A stretch of 64,000 bases of DNA from Mesorhizobium sp. B2-1-8 (lineage in GTDB: Bacteria > Pseudomonadota > Alphaproteobacteria > Rhizobiales > Rhizobiaceae), in contig NZ_CP083952.1 in the NCBI RefSeq assembly GCF_006442545.2, positions 5,681,501-5,745,500 of the forward strand. Reading direction: 5' to 3'. Positions 16,032 through 23,217 of the stretch are shown here, piece after piece. A model generated the notes under the pieces. It was not told the origin of the DNA. It searched no databases and worked only from the letters and a program-made list of their open reading frames with translations. The translations under genes and the position numbers were made by a program. Numbering within the stretch: the stretch's first letter is position 1; each line of letters opens with the position of its first letter.

Positions 16032-16474
16032 ATGAAATCGCGACTCGTCAACGAGGCCAATGGCCAACGGACATTTGTCGTGGTGCTCGACCCGGGCGAG
16101 GAGGCATTTTCGGCGCTGACCAGCTTCACGGTCGAGCAGACGATCGGCAGCGCGTCGCTGACCGCGATCGGTGCGTTCCAACGGGCCACTGTCGGCTGGT
16201 TCGACCTGGAGGCGAAGAGCTATCGAAAGATCGCGGTCGACGAACAATGCGAGGTCCTGAGCGCGATCGGTGATGTCGCGACCGGCGAGATGGCAAGCCA
16301 AGTCTTCATGTCCACGCGGTGCTTGGCTTGAGGGACGGCACGACCAGGGGCGGCCATCTGCTCGAAGGCACCGTTCGGCCGACATTGGAAGTCATCGTGG
16401 TGGAAGCGCCGGGTCACCTGCGCCGCCGCAAGCGTGCCGAATTCGGTGTGGCTTTGATCGATCTCGGCGCCTGA
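16032..16474 (+). pseudogene. PPC/DUF296-domain protein, frameshifted
   Basis: The first frame (16032-16331) starts like a PPC/DUF296 protein (RTFVVVLDPGEE, LTAIGAFQRATVGWFDLE) but ends early. From about base 16290 the correct continuation is in another frame: HVHAVLGLRDGTTRGGHLLEG, cut here, then PTLEVIVVE and ALIDLGA up to the TGA at 16472. One missing base near GAGATGGCAAG would restore the usual GENGKP. The whole gene would be about 147 residues, the normal family size. The shift could be a real mutation or a sequencing error. It lies just before the DNA ligase gene. Confidence 0.82.
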
Positions 16475-16490
16475 ACCTGCCGCGGGAGCG

Positions 16491-17504
16491 ATGACAAAGG
16501 CAATGACGGACAGGTTTGCCCTCCCCTTGGACACACCTCCCATGGAGGCCAAGGCCGCCGATGTCCTGCCGGAAGGGGAAGGCCTTTGGCAATACGAGCC
16601 CAAATGGGACGGGTTTCGCTGCCTCGCCTTCAAGGGCGACACGGATGTCGACTTGCGCGCCAAGTCCGGCAAACCTCTCGGCCGCTACTTCCCGGAACTG
16701 GTCGCCATGCTGCAGCAGGTCGAGGCCCGAAATTTCGTCGTCGATGGCGAAATCGTCATCGAGCTCGAAGGCAAGCTTTCCTTCGACGCGCTGCAGATGC
16801 GGCTTCACCCGGCCGAAAGCCGTATCCGCAAGCTGAGCGCGCAAACGCCTGCCCGGCTGATCCTGTTCGACATGTTGGCCGCGCCTGGCGGGACGATCCT
16901 GCTTGGCGAGCCGTTGTCGCGACGCCGCCGGGCGGTCGAGGGCTTTGTTCGCGATTGCGCCAAACCCGGCTTGCGGCTCTCACCCAGCGCGACCGATCCG
17001 GCCGCCGCCAGGCGTTGGCTTGAAGGGGCCGGTCATGGCCCCACCGACGGCGTGGTCGCCAAATTGCTGGCCGATCCCTACCGGCCGGGTGAACGCGCGA
17101 TGGTCAAGGTCAAACGGTTGCGTACCGCCGACTGCGTGGTTGGCGGATTTCGCTATCTGAGCGGCAGCAAGGAGGTCGGCTCGCTCCTGCTCGGCCTTTA
17201 CGACGAACGGGGCGAACTCGACCATGTCGGCTTTACCTCGACCATCGGCAGGGATGACCGGGCCCGTGTCACCCGAAAGCTGGAAAAGCTGCGTGGCGGA
17301 CCGGGCTTCACCGGCAAGGCGCCAGGCGGGCCGAGCCGCTGGAGCACGCAGCGCAGCGGCGAATGGGAGCCACTGCGGCCGGAACTGGTGGTCGAGGTCC
17401 GCTTCGACCATGTCACCGGCGACAGGTTCCGGCATGGCACGAAACTGTTGCGCTGGCGGCCGGACAAGGCGCCGCGCCAGTGCACCATGCGGCAGATCGA
17501 GTGA
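16491..17504 (+). CDS. ATP-dependent DNA ligase (LigC/LigD ligase-domain type)
   Basis: A 337-residue stand-alone ligase. The adenylated lysine is K38 in EPKWDGFR. The C-terminal part has RPGERAMVKVKRLRTADCVV, the linker into the OB fold, and ends in GDRFRHGTKLLRWRPDK, typical of LigC and the ligase part of LigD. It seals nicks using ATP. LigD-type polymerase and nuclease domains are absent and no Ku gene is in the window, so it may act as an accessory repair ligase, for example in base-excision or stationary-phase repair. The ATG at 16503 is an alternative start. It belongs to the stress island by position. Confidence 0.92.
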   Translation: MTKAMTDRFALPLDTPPMEAKAADVLPEGEGLWQYEPKWDGFRCLAFKGDTDVDLRAKSGKPLGRYFPELVAMLQQVEARNFVVDGEIVIELEGKLSFDALQMRLHPAESRIRKLSAQTPARLILFDMLAAPGGTILLGEPLSRRRRAVEGFVRDCAKPGLRLSPSATDPAAARRWLEGAGHGPTDGVVAKLLADPYRPGERAMVKVKRLRTADCVVGGFRYLSGSKEVGSLLLGLYDERGELDHVGFTSTIGRDDRARVTRKLEKLRGGPGFTGKAPGGPSRWSTQRSGEWEPLRPELVVEVRFDHVTGDRFRHGTKLLRWRPDKAPRQCTMRQIE

Positions 17505-17562
17505 CGGAGTTCGCGCCGCGGTCGCGCCCGTGGAGCCGGAGGCGTCCCTTTGCGAAGTCGCT

Positions 17563-17587
17563 GGAACAACCGTCAGCATAGCAAGTT
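17563..17587 (+). promoter_or_regulatory. Candidate EcfG-type stress promoter
   Basis: GGAAC (17563-17567), a 16-base spacer and AGTT (17584-17587), one base away from the CGTT consensus. It lies 48 bases before the DUF892 gene start. Confidence 0.5.
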
Positions 17588-17634
17588 GTGCCCCAGCTAC
17601 ACCGCAGGTGGGCTTCACACAATCGGAGATGACA

Positions 17635-18153
17635 ATGGCGACTGCGAAGAAAGCGGCAACGAAGGGCCTTGAAGCCCTGTTCCTCGACGGGCTGAAGGAC
17701 ATCTATTATGCCGAGAAGAAAATCCTGAAGGCGCTGCCGAAAATGGCGAAGGGCGCCGAATCCGAAGATGTTTCGGCGGCGTTCGAGAAACATCTGCAGG
17801 AGACCGAGGGCCAGGTCGACCGCCTCGAACAGGTCTTCGAGCTTCTCGACAAGCCGGCCCGAGGCAAGACCTGTCCGGCCATTGACGGCATCATCGAGGA
17901 GGGTTCGGAAGTCCTCCAGGACTATAAGGGCGACCCCGCGCTGGACGCCGGGCTGGTCGGGGCGGCGCAGGCCGTCGAACACTACGAGATCGCGCGCTAC
18001 GGCACGCTGATCGCCTGGGCCGAACAGCTCGGCAAGAGCGACGTGGTCAAACTCCTCAACCAGACTCTTGAAGAAGAGATGGCGACCGACAAGGCACTTT
18101 CCGGCCTTGGCGAGGGCGGCGTCAACGAACGTGCCTTGCAACAGGCCGCCTAG
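17635..18153 (+). CDS. Ferritin-like DUF892 (YciE/YciF) stress protein
   Basis: A 172-residue helical protein. LFLDGLKDIYYAEKKI at the N-terminus and AVEHYEIARYGTL in the second half are hallmarks of the DUF892/YciF family. These proteins fold like ferritins and are induced by osmotic and other stresses in enterobacteria. Acidic and histidine residues (YAEK, HLQETEGQ, EHYE) could hold a di-iron centre. It is cytosolic and probably dimeric. Its EcfG-like promoter and neighbours place it in the general stress set. The exact reaction is unknown for the family. Confidence 0.92.
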   Translation: MATAKKAATKGLEALFLDGLKDIYYAEKKILKALPKMAKGAESEDVSAAFEKHLQETEGQVDRLEQVFELLDKPARGKTCPAIDGIIEEGSEVLQDYKGDPALDAGLVGAAQAVEHYEIARYGTLIAWAEQLGKSDVVKLLNQTLEEEMATDKALSGLGEGGVNERALQQAA

Positions 18154-18168
18154 ACTCTTTGTTTTCGC

Positions 18169-18212
18169 GCAATTCCGGACGGAAAACCGCTACGCACTTT
18201 TCCTGGAATTGC
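18169..18212. repeat. Short palindromic repeat element
   Basis: Outer arms GCAATTCC (18169-18176) and GGAATTGC (18205-18212) enclose inner arms GGAAAA (18181-18186) and TTTTCC (18198-18203) around CCGCTACGCAC. The core AAAACCGC-ACGCACTTT recurs at 45623-45641. It is probably a dispersed palindromic element of the genus, and it may also end the DUF892 transcript. Confidence 0.7.
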
Positions 18213-18282
18213 TTTAGCAGGCGAGCTGTTGCCCCGGGCGCCAGGCGATCCGGGGCAACTCCCCGAATTTCGGAGAACGACG

Positions 18283-18558
18283 ATGAACCCCCGCAAAAGA
18301 GAGCAACCGGCAGCGCAGACGGAAGACCCGGCGGAAACTGAAGGTCCCACGGTAGAGCAGCAGGACTGGGACGCGCTCGCAGGCGCGAAAATCCTTCCCG
18401 ACGACGTCGAGGTGGAAGACGAGGCTGAGGGCGACTTGCCCGAGGAAGATGACGACAACGCCTACCAGGAAAGCGACGAGGCGTTGCCCGACGATATCGA
18501 GGAGGCGGCTATTTCACGCGATCCGTCAAGGGAAGGCGGCCGCTTCGACGAGGATTGA
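18283..18558 (+). CDS. Small acidic protein, unknown
   Basis: A 91-residue, very acidic protein with long runs of Asp and Glu (VEVEDEAEGDLPEEDDD) and no membrane segment. CGGAGAACG precedes the ATG at 18283, which decides the start over the upstream ATG-less frame. It is probably disordered. I do not recognise a family. It lies within the run of small stress proteins, between the DUF892 gene and two small minus-strand genes. Confidence 0.65.
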   Translation: MNPRKREQPAAQTEDPAETEGPTVEQQDWDALAGAKILPDDVEVEDEAEGDLPEEDDDNAYQESDEALPDDIEEAAISRDPSREGGRFDED

Positions 18559-18574
18559 CCCGAGCGCAATCCGG

Positions 18575-18739
18575 TCAGCCGGCCGCGTGCATCGGGGGCT
18601 CTACATTCTCATCGGGATTGGGCAACGGCACCTCATCGGGCAATTCGTCCGGCTCCGGTTCTCCGATCGGCTTGGGCTTCCAGTTGGGAGCAGGCATGGG
18701 CACGTCGCGGTTGGGGTCGGGTTCTCTCGGATCGGGCAT
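18575..18739 (-). CDS. Small Pro/Asp/Glu-rich protein, unknown
   Basis: A 54-residue protein, MPDPREPDPNRDVPMP at the start, almost entirely Pro, Asp, Glu, Asn and Lys, with PEPDELPDEVPLPNPDEN in the second half. AGAGAGA lies about 9 bases before the ATG. It is likely disordered and possibly metal- or surface-binding. No family is recognised. The low complexity means coding status is only moderately supported. Confidence 0.45.
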   Translation of the reverse strand: MPDPREPDPNRDVPMPAPNWKPKPIGEPEPDELPDEVPLPNPDENVEPPMHAAG

Positions 18740-18815
18740 CAAATCTGTCTCTCTTTGGGCGGACTCTCTTTCGCGGGACTGGCCGGCTTGGCTTTGGTCC
18801 ACGGCACGCATGCAA

Positions 18816-18843
18816 AGCCCATCCCGAGCGCTCGGGATGGGCT
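18816..18843 (-). terminator. Perfect 28-base palindrome, likely terminator
   Basis: AGCCCATCCCGAGC (18816-18829) is followed at once by its exact reverse complement (18830-18843). On the minus strand it follows the stop of the gene at 18862-19056 and leads into TTTG, so it probably ends that transcript. The absence of any loop is unusual for a terminator. Confidence 0.6.
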
Positions 18844-18861
18844 CTGTGCCACGCGGGTTGA

Positions 18862-19056
18862 CTAGCGATTCTTGTGGCTCTGCTCGCCGGCCTTCACATG
18901 CTGTTCATGGGTTCCGCCGCGCATGCCGGAGCTGTCGCCTTGCTGGCGCTGGTTGCCACCGGCCGCCTGCTGCTGACGGTTCTTGTCGTCCATGTTCTTG
19001 TGGCTTTGCTGGCCTGCTTTCACATGTTGCTCATGGCTACCACCTTGATTGGGCAT
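18862..19056 (-). CDS. Small KGG-like stress protein with internal repeat
   Basis: A 64-residue hydrophilic protein. It contains GGSHEQHVKAGQQSHKN near the N-terminus and GGTHEQHVKAGEQSHKN at the C-terminus, a near-exact 17-residue duplication joined by a Gln/Asn-rich linker. AAAGGAGAAGAAG precedes the ATG at 19056, a strong ribosome-binding site. Small Gly/His/Lys repeat proteins of this kind are often stress-induced (YciG/KGG group), but the assignment is loose. A GGAAC at 19126-19130 on the minus strand may belong to its promoter. Confidence 0.72.
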   Translation of the reverse strand: MPNQGGSHEQHVKAGQQSHKNMDDKNRQQQAAGGNQRQQGDSSGMRGGTHEQHVKAGEQSHKNR

Positions 19057-19105
19057 TCTTCTTCTCCTTTGAGTTATCGAGGCGAACGGCCGCCTCGGGG
19101 GTCAA

Positions 19106-19130
19106 AAGAAACTGGCGGCCCGGATGTTCC
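19106..19130 (-). promoter_or_regulatory. Weak candidate EcfG-type promoter
   Basis: On the minus strand GGAAC (19130-19126) is followed after 16 bases by TCTT (19109-19106), which matches CGTT only in the last two bases. It is 50 bases before the start of the small repeat protein. Confidence 0.35.
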
Positions 19131-19162
19131 CTCACGTAATATTTCGTGAATCGTGCCGGACA

Positions 19163-19831
19163 TCACTGGCCAGGTGCAGGCACCACACGACGGAAGCGCG
19201 GGAAAAGCATTGGGACGCGTCGGGCATATGCATCGTATTCGGGGAAGGTTTGTCGAAGGATTCCTTCCTCGTTGCGGGCGCGCCGGTACTGCAGAAGAAA
19301 CTGAACCGTGCCCAAGGCCACCATCAGCGCCGAAAAATGCGAAAGGATCATTCCGAGGACGAATACCCCTTCACAGATGTAAAGCGGATGCCGGACAATC
19401 GAATACGGGCCAGTGGTCACCAGGCGACGAGCTGTCGCCATGAGAGAGAAGGAACGGCCCAGCCAATAAAGACAGAAAATCGAACTGGTCGTACCGATGA
19501 GGACCAAGCAGAGCGCCGTCACTTGCGCCGCCTCATTTTGCAATGCCGGTGTCAGGCTCAATGCGAGCAGGATCATAAATGTCCCAGCTACCGAGGCTAC
19601 TCTCGGTTCAATTCCCTGCGCGGTTCCCTTTGGCGGAAGCCGGGCGATTGTCATCACAAGCTGCAACAACAGAAACACGGTCGACGCCAGTTGAGTAACG
19701 ATTGCGAGCGAAATTACTGAAGCATCCTGACGAAAATAGAGGAACAGAGGTATCGCGCCGGACGTCGCCAAAACCGTCATGGCGAAGATGATGGCAATTC
19801 GGCCAAGAAAATCCTCGTTCAACATTTTCAT
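19163..19831 (-). CDS. Isoprenylcysteine/phospholipid methyltransferase-like membrane protein
   Basis: A 222-residue membrane protein with about five helices. The C-terminal region has TTGPYSIVRHPLYICE and RARNEEGILRQTFPEYDAYARRVP, the pattern shared by ICMT-type and PEMT-type membrane methyltransferases, which bind S-adenosylmethionine near the membrane surface. Bacterial members have varied and mostly unknown substrates, so no specific reaction is claimed. M3 (MLNEDFLG) is an alternative start. It is transcribed away from the Tad locus and lies at the edge of the stress island. Confidence 0.82.
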   Translation of the reverse strand: MKMLNEDFLGRIAIIFAMTVLATSGAIPLFLYFRQDASVISLAIVTQLASTVFLLLQLVMTIARLPPKGTAQGIEPRVASVAGTFMILLALSLTPALQNEAAQVTALCLVLIGTTSSIFCLYWLGRSFSLMATARRLVTTGPYSIVRHPLYICEGVFVLGMILSHFSALMVALGTVQFLLQYRRARNEEGILRQTFPEYDAYARRVPMLFPRFRRVVPAPGQ

Positions 19832-20121
19832 CCCTCCCTAAGCATTCATTGAAACATCACTTTCGCGCCCCGACAAGAAGATGGTTTCCAAAGAGTTAAC
19901 AACTACGCCTCTCAACTTTGATTAAGCTGTCCGGCCTACTGTGGCCAAATGCCAAACCTTCTTTCCGTGCTTCGTTTCCTGGCGCCGATCTCAATTCTGA
20001 TTTCAGCCATCGCGATGATCGCGCTCAATCCTCACAGCGCAGCATTTGCGTTTTGGCTGGCGTTGCCTGTAAACGCGGCGGGATGGCCCAGGCCTCATAA
20101 AGCAGAACGAACTGCCTCAGT

Positions 20122-20661
20122 TCAATTGAGCTGATCCAGTATTCCCGAACTGGTCGCAACCACCAGAGTTTCATAGATTCCGAAGAGTATCGTGCAGATC
20201 GCGGCCAAAGAAATCGGCACCCCAAACGGCACGACCCCCTTACGATCCAGATACTGAACATAAAGGCGGAATGCGCCTTGCGGCAGCATGAACGGAATTT
20301 TCACGACTACGGCCGTGCCAAGAGCAAAAACCAGCAGCAAAACGGAAAACAGGATGAGGTCGTGTCCGCCGATCAGAAAGGGCACGACCGCCATCAGCTT
20401 GACATCGCCGGCACCGATCTTGCCCAGCGCCCAGAACGGGAAGAGCGCGACAAACAACAGAAGCCCCGCCATAGCACACAGCCCCATATCCCACCACGAT
20501 CCGGCCTGGAGCGAAAGCAGCAGCAGCGATCCCGCCCCCAGGCCGAGCAGCAGCAGCACATTGCGATTGGCTATTTTCTGGGTGGTGAAGTCGAACCAGG
20601 CAATCCATGCGAGCAGAGGGATGGCGAGCGCCTTCAGCAGCAGTGTTTCGGCAAGCAGCAT
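20122..20661 (-). CDS. cpaA: Prepilin peptidase CpaA/TadV
   Basis: A 179-residue membrane protein of the A24 prepilin peptidase family. The two catalytic aspartates are in WFDFTTQKI (about residue 24) and in GAGDVKLM. It is the short form without the N-terminal methylase domain, as usual for Tad systems. It cleaves the Flp pilin (25145-25363) and the TadE-like pseudopilins after the glycine before the hydrophobic helix. It is the last gene of the leftward operon and starts 1 base after the tadD stop. Confidence 0.93.
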   Translation of the reverse strand: MLLAETLLLKALAIPLLAWIAWFDFTTQKIANRNVLLLLGLGAGSLLLLSLQAGSWWDMGLCAMAGLLLFVALFPFWALGKIGAGDVKLMAVVPFLIGGHDLILFSVLLLVFALGTAVVVKIPFMLPQGAFRLYVQYLDRKGVVPFGVPISLAAICTILFGIYETLVVATSSGILDQLN

Positions 20662-20662
20662 G

Positions 20663-21223
20663 CTAGCGCTCGATGTTCTGCACGCTCGACGACAGCAGCT
20701 TTAGATTGTTGGCTACGGTCGGATCGTTTGGTGCCAACTCATAAGCCTTGAGAAAATTCGTGCGGGCGTCCTGCAGTTTGCCACGCAGCAGATCGGAATA
20801 GCCGACATTGTTGTAGTATTCCGGCGACGGCCCCATCAGCTTGAAGGCGCGGCCATAGGCACGGTCGGCGAGGTCGAAGCGGTGGATCCGGTCGCACGAA
20901 GCGGCCAAACCCATCCAGGCGCCGCCGTCATTGGGCGCCAGTTGTGTCGCCTTGAAGAACAGCGCGCCGGCATTGCCATAATTTTCCGCGCGGAACTGGT
21001 TCTTGGCTTCGGCCACGGCCTGGTCCGAGGCGTAGTATTCGACGTTGCTGACCGTCTTCAATCCATCGAACGCATCGCCGAAGGACGTTACATCACCTTT
21101 CGAGGGTTCGTTGGTGCGCACGACACCGCCGGTGGCGTCGGCGCCGTTTGTCTGGCAGCCGGCAAGGGTTGCCGTCAACAGACTGGCGGCGACGACGGTT
21201 GCGAGGCGCATTGGCCCTATCAT
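20663..21223 (-). CDS. tadD: Tad pilus assembly lipoprotein TadD (TPR)
   Basis: A 186-residue lipoprotein. Signal and lipobox are LATVVAASLLTATLAGC, with the lipid-modified cysteine near residue 22. Two or three tetratricopeptide repeats follow (AGALFFKATQLAPNDGGAW, ARTNFLKAYELAPNDPTVA). The ATG at 21223 with GGGGG upstream is preferred to the TTG at 21235. TadD-type proteins help place or stabilise the secretin in the outer membrane and thus pair with CpaC (26549-27994). The length is shorter than some homologues but the repeats are intact. Confidence 0.9.
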   Translation of the reverse strand: MIGPMRLATVVAASLLTATLAGCQTNGADATGGVVRTNEPSKGDVTSFGDAFDGLKTVSNVEYYASDQAVAEAKNQFRAENYGNAGALFFKATQLAPNDGGAWMGLAASCDRIHRFDLADRAYGRAFKLMGPSPEYYNNVGYSDLLRGKLQDARTNFLKAYELAPNDPTVANNLKLLSSSVQNIER

Positions 21224-21276
21224 TTTATCCCCCAAGAGTCCTACGACTCTATTTTAGAATCAAAGCATATAACCAT

Positions 21277-22167
21277 TTAGAAGAAAACGCCTTTCATGCG
21301 AATGATCACTGGCAACATGATGACCATGAGCACAACGGGAAAGATGCACAGCCCCAATGGGATCATCATTTTGACTGGCAGAGCATTTGCTCGCTCCTCG
21401 GCATGCAGGATTCTCTGGCTGCGCATTTCGTCGCTGTAGACACGCAGCGCTTCCGTCAGGCTGGTACCAAGTTCTTCCGATTGGCGGAATAGCACCGCCA
21501 AGGCCCTAGCCTCCTCAAGGCCGACGCGGTCGGCGAGCTCGCGCAACGCCTCCCGTAGCGGCTTGCCCGCACGCAATTGCAGATTCATGATCGCAAGCTG
21601 GATACCGAGCCATTTGTGAGTGCCAGCCATTTCGGTGCTGACTCGCTCGACTGCGGCCTCCAGGCTCATCCCGGCGTCAGCGCAGGTGATCATCATATCC
21701 ATGAAATCTGGGAAGCTGCGGCGATAGATATGTTTCTGGGCATTCTCGAATCGATCGAGCATGACGCTCGGAACGACCAGGCATGCAAGCCCGAACAAGG
21801 CAGCCGCGCCTAATGCGACAAAGCCAGGCAAATACGGGGGCAGTATGCGCGACAGGAGCGCATAGACGCCTAAAAAGCCAATTCCGACAGCTCCGATGCG
21901 TGACAAGGTGTAGATAAGAGGGGCACTTGACTGATAGAAACCGGCACGAAAGAGCTTGGCCTCGAGCGCATTTGGCTCCCCCCGCTCCTTCTCGACCGTT
22001 CGGAAATAGGCGTCAACCGGCCGCTGTGCCGATATCCGGGCGAGTTGTTCTTGACCGGCAAGCGAACGACGGTCTGTGATTCCCTCCGCCATGAGGCTCT
22101 GCGTGACCAGCCTTCGAGTCTGCAATACCGGCAACAGGATAAGGGCCCCGAACAGGAAAAGCGCCAC
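21277..22167 (-). CDS. tadC: Tad pilus inner-membrane protein TadC
   Basis: A type II secretion F-domain protein, 296 residues from a GTG at 22167. The core PDFMDMMITCADAGMSLEAAVERV and C-terminal helices are typical of TadC, which with TadB forms the platform turned by the CpaF ATPase. The GTG would cut the first helix. The same frame is open for 26 more codons up to the tadB stop at 22246. That stretch encodes NLLSN...LLISIAVFLA, a good start of the first helix, but no ATG, GTG or TTG is present there. An ATC at 22233 with GGGG upstream sits where an ATG would be expected. Confidence 0.88.
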   Translation of the reverse strand: MALFLFGALILLPVLQTRRLVTQSLMAEGITDRRSLAGQEQLARISAQRPVDAYFRTVEKERGEPNALEAKLFRAGFYQSSAPLIYTLSRIGAVGIGFLGVYALLSRILPPYLPGFVALGAAALFGLACLVVPSVMLDRFENAQKHIYRRSFPDFMDMMITCADAGMSLEAAVERVSTEMAGTHKWLGIQLAIMNLQLRAGKPLREALRELADRVGLEEARALAVLFRQSEELGTSLTEALRVYSDEMRSQRILHAEERANALPVKMMIPLGLCIFPVVLMVIMLPVIIRMKGVFF

Positions 22168-22245
22168 TGCCGCAAGAAAAACGGCAATTGAGATCAGAAG
22201 GCTTACGTCCTGGATGTTCGAAAGCAGATTGATGGCTCGCCCCCG

Positions 22246-23217
22246 TCAAAAGTCGAAATTGACCATTCGATACATGATGAAGTCGCCCAAGAGCGCCCAC
22301 GTCCCGAAACCCACAAAAGCTGGAACGACGGCGGGATCGTTCGAGATGCCGCCGTAATAAGCCGGGGCAAGGACCTGAAGTATCAGAAACATCACAACCG
22401 GAAACAGCGAAATGATCCACGCCGACACACGGCCCTCGGCTGAAAGCGCCCGAATCTTCATCCGCAGCTTCTGTCTTTCGCGCAACACCGACGACAAGTT
22501 GTGCAGGATTTCGGTCAAGTTTCCGCCTGTCTTGGCCTGAATCGAGAGTGACACCGAAAGCAGATGCAGGCCTTCGAAGCCTACGCGCTGCGAAAGTTTC
22601 CGAACGGCGTTTTCAAGACTGAGGCCGAAAGTGATTTCGTCGGAGACTATCCCGAATTCTGTGCCGAGCGGATCGGGCATTTCCCGGGCGACAAGGGCAA
22701 TTGCCACCGATGTCGGGTGTCCGGCACGCAATGAACGCACGATCATGTCGAGTGCGTCCGGCAGTTGCTTGGCGAATTTCTGGATTCGCTTGTTGCGGGC
22801 ACGCCGGAGAACGAGCAATGGTAGCACCAAGGCGATGACGAAAAAGATGATCAACGCTATGACGATAGAGAAATTCAACAGCAACGACGATGCCAGCGCC
22901 AAAACAAGGCCGGCCAGAGCGAACATGCCGGCAAAGGCTATCGGACTGCCAGTGATACCCGATTGTGTATAGAGCCGGTTCAACCCGATCGCGCGAAAAA
23001 TAAAGTCACCGGTGTCCGTCAATCCACGTTCGCGCAACAGGCCCTGCAGACTCTTTTCCGCCGGCGCCTCCTCGCCCAGTCGTTTGAGCCGCCGATTGAT
23101 CGTGCCCGTTCTGAGCCGCCGCCCCGCGTAGGACACATAGAGCGATTCGGCGGCAAGGATCACTGATGCGGCTGCCAGCACATAGATGAAGTAGAGGAGC
23201 GTCTGACCGGTGGGCAT
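22246..23217 (-). CDS. tadB: Tad pilus inner-membrane protein TadB
   Basis: A 323-residue type II secretion F-domain protein. It has an N-terminal helix, a cytoplasmic stretch, two central helices, then PDALDMIVRSLRAGHPTSVAIALV, the conserved F-domain core, and C-terminal helices. TadB and TadC form the inner-membrane platform of the pilus. Its ATG at 23217 overlaps the cpaF stop by one base (TAATG), which implies translational coupling. It ends in a TGA that is in the same frame as tadC, with no spacer beyond the tadC leader. Confidence 0.93.
   Translation of the reverse strand: MPTGQTLLYFIYVLAAASVILAAESLYVSYAGRRLRTGTINRRLKRLGEEAPAEKSLQGLLRERGLTDTGDFIFRAIGLNRLYTQSGITGSPIAFAGMFALAGLVLALASSLLLNFSIVIALIIFFVIALVLPLLVLRRARNKRIQKFAKQLPDALDMIVRSLRAGHPTSVAIALVAREMPDPLGTEFGIVSDEITFGLSLENAVRKLSQRVGFEGLHLLSVSLSIQAKTGGNLTEILHNLSSVLRERQKLRMKIRALSAEGRVSAWIISLFPVVMFLILQVLAPAYYGGISNDPAVVPAFVGFGTWALLGDFIMYRMVNFDF

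Noticed and set aside
16036..16060. GGAAC at about 16020 as another stress promoter
   Set aside because: The matching -10 would fall inside the PPC coding start, with no CGTT at the right distance.
19949..20134. 61-codon frame with a possible membrane segment in the gap before cpaA
   Set aside because: There is no ribosome-binding site and it runs into the cpaA 3' end. It may be real but support is too thin.
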